Shown: positions 44,753 to 49,539 of the stretch, piece by piece
Position numbering within the stretch: position 1 is the stretch's first letter
Layout: every line of letters begins with the position of its first letter
Origin: Oxalobacteraceae bacterium
GTDB lineage: Bacteria > Pseudomonadota > Gammaproteobacteria > Burkholderiales > Burkholderiaceae_D
NCBI GenBank assembly: GCA_027490465.1
Contig: JAIXXZ010000093.1
Location: forward strand, 1 to 49,539
Direction of reading: 5' to 3'
DNA length: 49,539 nt
The notes under the pieces: model-generated
Database searches by the model: none
What the model was told of the DNA's origin: nothing
The model's input: only the letters and a program-made list of their open reading frames with translations
Position numbers and translations under genes: made by a program

Positions 44753-45130
44753 ATGGACGAACCTATCCGAATCGATAAATGGCTGTGGGCGGCGCGTTTT
44801 TTCAAGACACGTTCGCTGGCAACGGACGCAGTCGAGCGTGGACGGGTCCGCTTGAATGGGGACCGCTGCAAGCCAGCGCGCAATCTGCGGCCCGGTGATC
44901 TGCTGGATATTGATAACGGCAGTACCGAATGGCAGATCCGGGTGATTGCCTTGTCCGGCCAGCGCGGGCCCGCCCCCGTCGCCCAGGCACTGTATGAGGA
45001 AACCGAAGACAGCCTGCGCCTGCGCGAGCAACGCGCCGAGCAGCGCAAAGTCTTCAGTGAACCCGGTGAGGCGATACGCGGCCGCCCGACCAAGCGAGAC
45101 CGGCGCATGATTGATCGCTCACGCGGCTAA
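44753..45130 (+). CDS. hslR: Heat-shock protein 15 (S4-domain RNA-binding protein)
   Basis: The 125-residue protein starts with an S4 RNA-binding domain, IRIDKWLWAARFFKTRSLATDAVERGRVRLNGDRCKPARNLRPGD, and ends in a basic tail (RPTKRDRRMIDRSRG), the layout of Hsp15. In E. coli Hsp15 binds free 50S subunits carrying a nascent chain and helps recycle them after heat shock. The gene follows clsB by 40 bases. Confidence 0.93.
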   Translation: MDEPIRIDKWLWAARFFKTRSLATDAVERGRVRLNGDRCKPARNLRPGDLLDIDNGSTEWQIRVIALSGQRGPAPVAQALYEETEDSLRLREQRAEQRKVFSEPGEAIRGRPTKRDRRMIDRSRG

Positions 45131-45181
45131 ACGCCCCGTTCGACCTGCCGCGACAGGCGCTAACAGAGCGTTTCAGTGCAT

Positions 45182-45201
45182 AATAGGACGGTCGTTCTAT
45201 T
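45182..45201. promoter_or_regulatory. Operator-like palindrome upstream of the TetR gene
   Basis: AATAGGACG, GT, CGTTCTATT: two 9-base arms with one mismatch, 20 bases upstream of the regulator's start codon. Its form is that of a TetR-family operator, so autorepression is likely. Confidence 0.6.
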
Positions 45202-45221
45202 GTGCCGTCCGGAGTCCTCCC

Positions 45222-45836
45222 ATGACCGAAGTGCTTCACAAACCCCTGCGTAAAGGCGAGCAAACCCGCGCGAGCATTCTGGACGTGGCGCTCGACCTGG
45301 CCAGTCGCGAGGGGCTTGAAGGTCTGACCATCGGCGTCCTGGCCGAGCGCATGAGCATGAGTAAATCCGGCGTCTTTGCGCATTTCGGTTCGCGTGAAGA
45401 TTTGCAGATTGATGTGCTCAAGCTCTATCACCAGCAATTCGAACAAGAAGTTTTTTATCCCAGCCTGCGCGAGCCACGCGGGCTGCCGCGCCTGCAAAGT
45501 TTGTTCAGCCGCTGGATAGCGCGCGTCAGTCTCGAAATTGCGTCCGGTTGCATCTACATCAGCGGTGCGGTCGAATACGATGACCGTCCCGGGCCGATAC
45601 GCGAGCATTTGGTTACGATGGTGCGCACCTGGCAACTGGCGCTACAACGCGCGGCGCAGCAAGCGGTCGATGAACATCACTTGGCCGCCGATACCGATAC
45701 AGAGCAACTGGTCTTCGAAATGTATGGGCTCGTCTTGGCTCTGCATCATGATGCCCGCTTCATCCGCAGTCCGGGCTGCGTTGATCGCGCGCATGCCGGC
45801 TTCGCCCGTCTGATTGCATCGACCCGTATCCCGTAA
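45222..45836 (+). CDS. TetR/AcrR family transcriptional regulator
   Basis: The 204-residue protein has the TetR helix-turn-helix at about residues 12-58 (ILDVALDLASREGLEGLTIGVLAERMSMSKSGVFAHFGSREDL) and a helical ligand-binding domain. The start at 45222 is preceded by GGAGTCCTCC; the frame extends upstream to 45111 inside hslR without family sequence. The adjacent downstream genes are for fatty-acid beta-oxidation, so an acyl-CoA-type ligand is a reasonable guess. A terminator follows the gene, so it is not in one transcript with them. Confidence 0.93.
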   Translation: MTEVLHKPLRKGEQTRASILDVALDLASREGLEGLTIGVLAERMSMSKSGVFAHFGSREDLQIDVLKLYHQQFEQEVFYPSLREPRGLPRLQSLFSRWIARVSLEIASGCIYISGAVEYDDRPGPIREHLVTMVRTWQLALQRAAQQAVDEHHLAADTDTEQLVFEMYGLVLALHHDARFIRSPGCVDRAHAGFARLIASTRIP

Positions 45837-45862
45837 GCTGATCTTGCGATAAAAATTTTGAT

Positions 45863-45883
45863 GCATCGACGATCGATGCTTTT
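45863..45883 (+). terminator. Terminator of the TetR gene
   Basis: GCATCGA (45863-45869), CGA loop, TCGATGC (45873-45879), then TTTT. The stem is 7 bp, perfect, about 25 bases after the stop codon. Confidence 0.75.
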
Positions 45884-45958
45884 GTAAAAAAACATCCTAA
45901 TCGTCACCGAAAAAAGCTAGCCTCATCGCCACCGCGTATTTCATCTCAGGAGATCTCC

Positions 45959-47749
45959 ATGCCCAGTTACCGCGCGCCCTTGCGTGACATGCAGTTCGTG
46001 CTGCACGAATTGCTTGAGGTTGATACAGCGCTCTCGGCCTTGCCTGCCCATGCAAGCCTTGACGCCGCGACCATCAATCAGGTGCTGGAAGAAGGGGGCA
46101 AATTTGTCGCTGAGGTGATTTTTCCGCTGAACCACAGCGGCGACCGCGAAGGCTGTCACTTCGATGCAGAAATGCATACCGTCACCACACCCCAGGGATT
46201 TGTGGACGCTTATCGTCGCTACGTGGATGCAGGCTGGCCGTCCGTGTCCTGCGATCCTGAATTTGGCGGACAGGGCCTGCCCATGGTCCTCAACAACGCC
46301 TTCTATGAAATGCTGAATTCGGCCAATCAGGCCTGGACCATGTACCCCGGTCTCTCGCACGGGGCATATGAATGCCTGCATGCGCATGGCACCCCAGAAC
46401 AGAAAGCACTCTACTTGCCGAAGCTGGTGTCAGGCGAATGGACAGGCACCATGTGCCTCACCGAAGCGCATTGCGGTACGGATTTGGGTTTGCTGAGAAC
46501 CAAAGCGGTGCCCGAAGCCGATGGCAGCTATCGCCTCACAGGCAACAAGATTTTTATCTCCGCCGGCGAACATGATCTCGCCGCCAATATCGTGCATCTG
46601 GTGCTGGCACGACTGCCGGATGCGCCGCCCGGTACCAAGGGCATTTCGCTGTTTGTGGTGCCTAAATTCGTGCCGGATGCACAGGGTCAGCCGGGCGTGC
46701 GCAATACCATTACGTGTGGCGCGATCGAACACAAAATGGGCATTCACGGCAACGCCACCTGCCAGATCAATCTCGATGGCGCCACCGGTTGGCTGATCGG
46801 CGAGCCGCATCGTGGACTCAATGCCATGTTCGTGATGATGAACGCCGCCCGGCTTGGCGTGGGCATGCAGTCACTCGGCCTGACGGAAGTCGCGTATCAG
46901 AACGCGCGTGCGTATGCGCTCGAGCGCACACAGGGTCGTAGCCTGACGGGGCCGAAACACGAATCTCAGCCAGCCGACACCATCATCGTGCATCCGGATG
47001 TGCGCCGCATGCTGCTCACCGCGCGTGCATTTGCCGAGGGCGGGCGTGCTTTCACGTCGTATGTGGCCTTGATGATTGATCGCGAACTGAATCACCCGGA
47101 TGAGGATGAGCGCAAGCAAGCGGCCGATGAGGTCGCGCTGCTCACACCGATCATCAAAGCCTTCCTGACCGATAACGCATGGATCGCCACCTCCGAAGCA
47201 TTGCAAGTTTTTGGCGGTCATGGCTACATCGCCGAATGGGGCATGGAGCAATATGTACGCGATGCACGTATCAACATGATCTATGAAGGCACCAACACCA
47301 TACAGTCCCTCGATCTGCTGGGCCGTAAAGTGCTGATGGACAATGGCGAGAAGCTGCGCGCCTTTGGCGACAAGATCAAATCCTTCATTGAGGAGAACGG
47401 TACCGATGAAGCGATGTCTGAATTCATCACGCCGTTAGCTGATATCGGTGACAAGGTCACCAAACTGACGATGGAAATTGGCATGAAGGCATTTCAGAAT
47501 CGTGATGAAGTCGGCGCTGCCGCAGTGCCGTATTTGCGTGTGCTCGGTCATCTGGTGTTTGCCTATTTCTTTGCGCGCATGGCAAAGATTGCGCTGGAAA
47601 AATCATCGAGTGGGGATGGTTTTTATCAGGCCAAGCTCGGTGTCGCTCGGTTTTACTTCGCGCGCCTGCTGCCCGAGACAGCGATGCTGATACGACAGGC
47701 GCGTTCGGGTGCCGGTACGCTGATGGCGATGGATGCCGAATTGTTCTGA
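45959..47749 (+). CDS. Acyl-CoA dehydrogenase with C-terminal extension
   Basis: The 596-residue flavoenzyme carries out the first oxidation of fatty acyl-CoA beta-oxidation. The FAD- and substrate-binding signature MCLTEAHCGTDLGLLRTKA is near residue 165, IKAFLTDNAWIATSEALQVFGGHGYIAEWGMEQYVRDARINMIYEGTNTIQ near 400 contains the catalytic-base region, and the final 120 residues form the extra C-terminal domain found in this long subfamily. CAGGAGATC precedes the ATG. It lies 9 bases before the 3-hydroxyacyl-CoA dehydrogenase gene, so the pair forms an operon. Confidence 0.95.
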   Translation: MPSYRAPLRDMQFVLHELLEVDTALSALPAHASLDAATINQVLEEGGKFVAEVIFPLNHSGDREGCHFDAEMHTVTTPQGFVDAYRRYVDAGWPSVSCDPEFGGQGLPMVLNNAFYEMLNSANQAWTMYPGLSHGAYECLHAHGTPEQKALYLPKLVSGEWTGTMCLTEAHCGTDLGLLRTKAVPEADGSYRLTGNKIFISAGEHDLAANIVHLVLARLPDAPPGTKGISLFVVPKFVPDAQGQPGVRNTITCGAIEHKMGIHGNATCQINLDGATGWLIGEPHRGLNAMFVMMNAARLGVGMQSLGLTEVAYQNARAYALERTQGRSLTGPKHESQPADTIIVHPDVRRMLLTARAFAEGGRAFTSYVALMIDRELNHPDEDERKQAADEVALLTPIIKAFLTDNAWIATSEALQVFGGHGYIAEWGMEQYVRDARINMIYEGTNTIQSLDLLGRKVLMDNGEKLRAFGDKIKSFIEENGTDEAMSEFITPLADIGDKVTKLTMEIGMKAFQNRDEVGAAAVPYLRVLGHLVFAYFFARMAKIALEKSSSGDGFYQAKLGVARFYFARLLPETAMLIRQARSGAGTLMAMDAELF

Positions 47750-47758
47750 CCGACCGCC

Positions 47759-49539
47759 ATGTCGACCATGCCCATCCGAAAAGTCGCGATCCTGGGTGCC
47801 GGTGTGATGGGTGCGCAAATCGCCGCGCACTGCATCAATGCCCGTGTGCCCGTCATTCTCTTTGATCTGCCGGGCAAGCCCGATCAGCCGCGCAATTTTC
47901 TTGCGCAGCGTGCTGTCGACAGCCTGAAAAAAATCAACCCCGCGCCCTTGGCTGATACGGATCAGGCATCGCTGATCGACGTCGCCAATTTTGAGGATGA
48001 CCTGCATCGATTGGCGGACGTTGACTTGCTGATCGAGGCGATCGCCGAGCGCATGGACTGGAAGCATGTGCTCTACCAGAAGATTGCGGCTCATATTCCG
48101 GCGCACGCTATTTTTGCGAGTAATACTTCGGGACTGTCCATTACCGCCTTATCGTCGGTGCTGGATGAGTCACTGCAACATCGCTTTTGTGGCGTGCATT
48201 TTTTCAATCCGCCGCGCTACATGCATCTGGCCGAACTGATTCCCACGCCGACCACGCAGCCTGAGATTCTTGATCAGCTGGAATCGTTTCTCACCACCAC
48301 CTTGGGCAAAGGCGTGGTGCGGGCCATTGACACCCCCAACTTCATTGCCAATCGCGTCGGTATTTTCGGGATGCTGGCGACAATGCGGGAAGCCGAAACG
48401 TTTGGCCTCTCTTATGACCTGGTGGACGACCTCACCGGTGCCCGGCTCGGTCGCGCCAAATCCGGCACCTTCCGCACCGCTGATGTGGTGGGTCTCGATA
48501 CGCTGGGTCATGTGATTCATACCTTGCAGGATGCGTTGCCGGACGATCCCTTTCATCCTCTGTATCAGACACCGGCCGTGCTGCAGAAACTGATGGCTGA
48601 TGGTCATCTCGGTCAGAAATCCGGTGCCGGTTTTTACAAAAAAGTGGGCAAGGATATTTTGCGGCTGGATGCGGCTAATCACACCTATGTGCCATCGGGT
48701 GCGAAGGCAGACGATCTGATCGTTCGCATGCTCAAAGAAAAAGATCCAGCCAAGCGCATCAAAGCCTTGCATGACGCAACGCATCCGCAAGCTAAATTTT
48801 TGTGGGCGATCTTGCGCGATGCCTTTCATTACATTGCAGTGCATTTGCACAGCATTGCCGACAATGCGCGGGATATCGACTTTGCCTTGCGCTGGGGTTT
48901 TGGTTGGCAACAAGGGCCGTTTGAACTTTGGCAGGCTGCGGGCTGGCAGCAGATTGCGCATTGGGTCAAGGAAGACATTGATGCCGGACATGCGCTGTCC
49001 TCAGCGCCCTTGCCCGACTGGGTGTTTGACGGACGTGAGGGCGTGCATCGTCCTGAAGGTTCCTGGTCAGCGTCTAAGCAGACCTACGTACCGCGCTCGC
49101 ATGTGCCTGTCTATGCGCGTCAGGTTTTCCGCGCATCGGTGGTGGGCGATGATCACCTGAGTCCTGCGGTCGCTGGTAACACTGTGCATGAAGATGCCTC
49201 GGTTCGGCTGTGGCATATGAACGATGATGTACTGATTTTGTCCTTCAAGACCAAGCTGCATGTAATGGGGCCCGACGTCATTGCCGGTATCGAACGTGCC
49301 GTGTCCGAGGCTGAGAAAAATCATCGCGCACTCGTGATTTGGCAAACCGATGTCGCCGAAGGTGGCGCGTTTTCAGCGGGTGCTGATTTGCAAGCCATGC
49401 TGCCGGTATTCATGATGGGAGGTGTGAAGGCTATTGAACCCGTCGTTGCGAATTTTCAGCGCGCGATGATGCGTGTCAAATATGCGAGCGTACCTGTCGT
49501 TGCTGCGGTGGGTGGTCTGGCACTCGGTGGCGGCTGCGA
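47759..49539 (+). CDS. 3-hydroxyacyl-CoA dehydrogenase / enoyl-CoA hydratase fusion (incomplete at window end)
   Basis: The frame starts at ATG 47759 and stays open to the last base, giving 593 residues of a longer protein. The N-terminal Rossmann loop is VAILGAGVMGAQIAAH, followed by IEAIAERMDWKHVLYQKI, ASNTSGLSI and HFFNPPRYMHLAELIP, all 3-hydroxyacyl-CoA dehydrogenase signatures. The last 110 residues begin an enoyl-CoA hydratase (crotonase) domain (FSAGADLQAML and VVAAVGGLALGGGC). The dehydrogenase-first order marks the FadN-like arrangement, unlike FadB. With the preceding acyl-CoA dehydrogenase it supplies three steps of beta-oxidation. The C-terminus is beyond the window. Confidence 0.95.
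   Translation, partial: MSTMPIRKVAILGAGVMGAQIAAHCINARVPVILFDLPGKPDQPRNFLAQRAVDSLKKINPAPLADTDQASLIDVANFEDDLHRLADVDLLIEAIAERMDWKHVLYQKIAAHIPAHAIFASNTSGLSITALSSVLDESLQHRFCGVHFFNPPRYMHLAELIPTPTTQPEILDQLESFLTTTLGKGVVRAIDTPNFIANRVGIFGMLATMREAETFGLSYDLVDDLTGARLGRAKSGTFRTADVVGLDTLGHVIHTLQDALPDDPFHPLYQTPAVLQKLMADGHLGQKSGAGFYKKVGKDILRLDAANHTYVPSGAKADDLIVRMLKEKDPAKRIKALHDATHPQAKFLWAILRDAFHYIAVHLHSIADNARDIDFALRWGFGWQQGPFELWQAAGWQQIAHWVKEDIDAGHALSSAPLPDWVFDGREGVHRPEGSWSASKQTYVPRSHVPVYARQVFRASVVGDDHLSPAVAGNTVHEDASVRLWHMNDDVLILSFKTKLHVMGPDVIAGIERAVSEAEKNHRALVIWQTDVAEGGAFSAGADLQAMLPVFMMGGVKAIEPVVANFQRAMMRVKYASVPVVAAVGGLALGGGC

Overview
The window reads as chromosomal DNA of a betaproteobacterium of the order Burkholderiales, most like Oxalobacteraceae. 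The basis is gene order recalled from that group (ychF / pth-rplY-prs-tRNAGln-ispE-lolB-TPR / mutM-mutY; ptsN-hprK-rapZ; ubiE-ubiJ-ubiB; fmdB-DUF502-aspS; nudB-EEP-clsB) plus protein families such as the DUF3683 oxidoreductase. No database search was possible, so the family-level placement is an inference. Most of the window is a moderately G+C-rich housekeeping backbone; four or five genes are visibly more A+T-rich or repeat-rich and look acquired.

Layout. 1-8 kb: the start of ychF, a phosphoglycosyltransferase-like protein with an altered active site, an H-NS protein, then a leftward block pth, rplY, prs, tRNA-Gln(UUG), ispE, lolB and a secreted TPR protein (translation, PRPP synthesis, isoprenoids, outer-membrane lipoprotein sorting). 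8-10 kb: mutM and mutY, base-excision repair of 8-oxoguanine, divergent from the TPR gene. 10-16 kb: a leftward group with a LON-substrate-binding-domain protein, rapZ, hprK, ptsN, queF and ilvA. 15.8-21.4 kb: rightward yqaA-like, a 1338-residue FAD/Fe-S oxidoreductase, HIT and DUF971 genes. 23-30.7 kb: ubiquinone genes ubiE-ubiJ-ubiB, a sodium/solute symporter, fmdB, DUF502 and aspS. 42-49.5 kb: nudB, an EEP-family hydrolase, clsB, hslR, a TetR regulator with an operator-like palindrome, and two fatty-acid beta-oxidation genes, the last cut by the window end.

The accessory DNA is the interesting part. An orphan 478-residue gene sits between DUF971 and ubiE. Between aspS and nudB lies an island of about 11 kb with a 704-residue protein (internally duplicated domain, C-terminal membrane segment) and three ankyrin-repeat proteins of 1021, 669 and 989 residues. 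Three of these four genes carry, at a fitting distance from the start, a motif matching the hrp box (GGAACC-N15/16-CCACNNA) recognised by HrpL, the ECF sigma factor of Hrp-type type III secretion. The two large ankyrin genes share a nearly identical 146-bp leader and N-terminus, and all three ankyrin proteins have a Lys/Arg cluster like a eukaryotic nuclear-localisation signal between a Pro-rich N-terminus and the repeats. My inference is an effector locus delivered into eukaryotic cells by a type III system encoded elsewhere.

The island also carries scars of its growth: truncated copies of the 5' end of nudB after the first and second ankyrin genes, a copy of an ankyrin 3' end, and a copy of the 3' end of aspS. 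These suggest the locus expanded by duplication and unequal recombination that repeatedly caught the flanking housekeeping genes.
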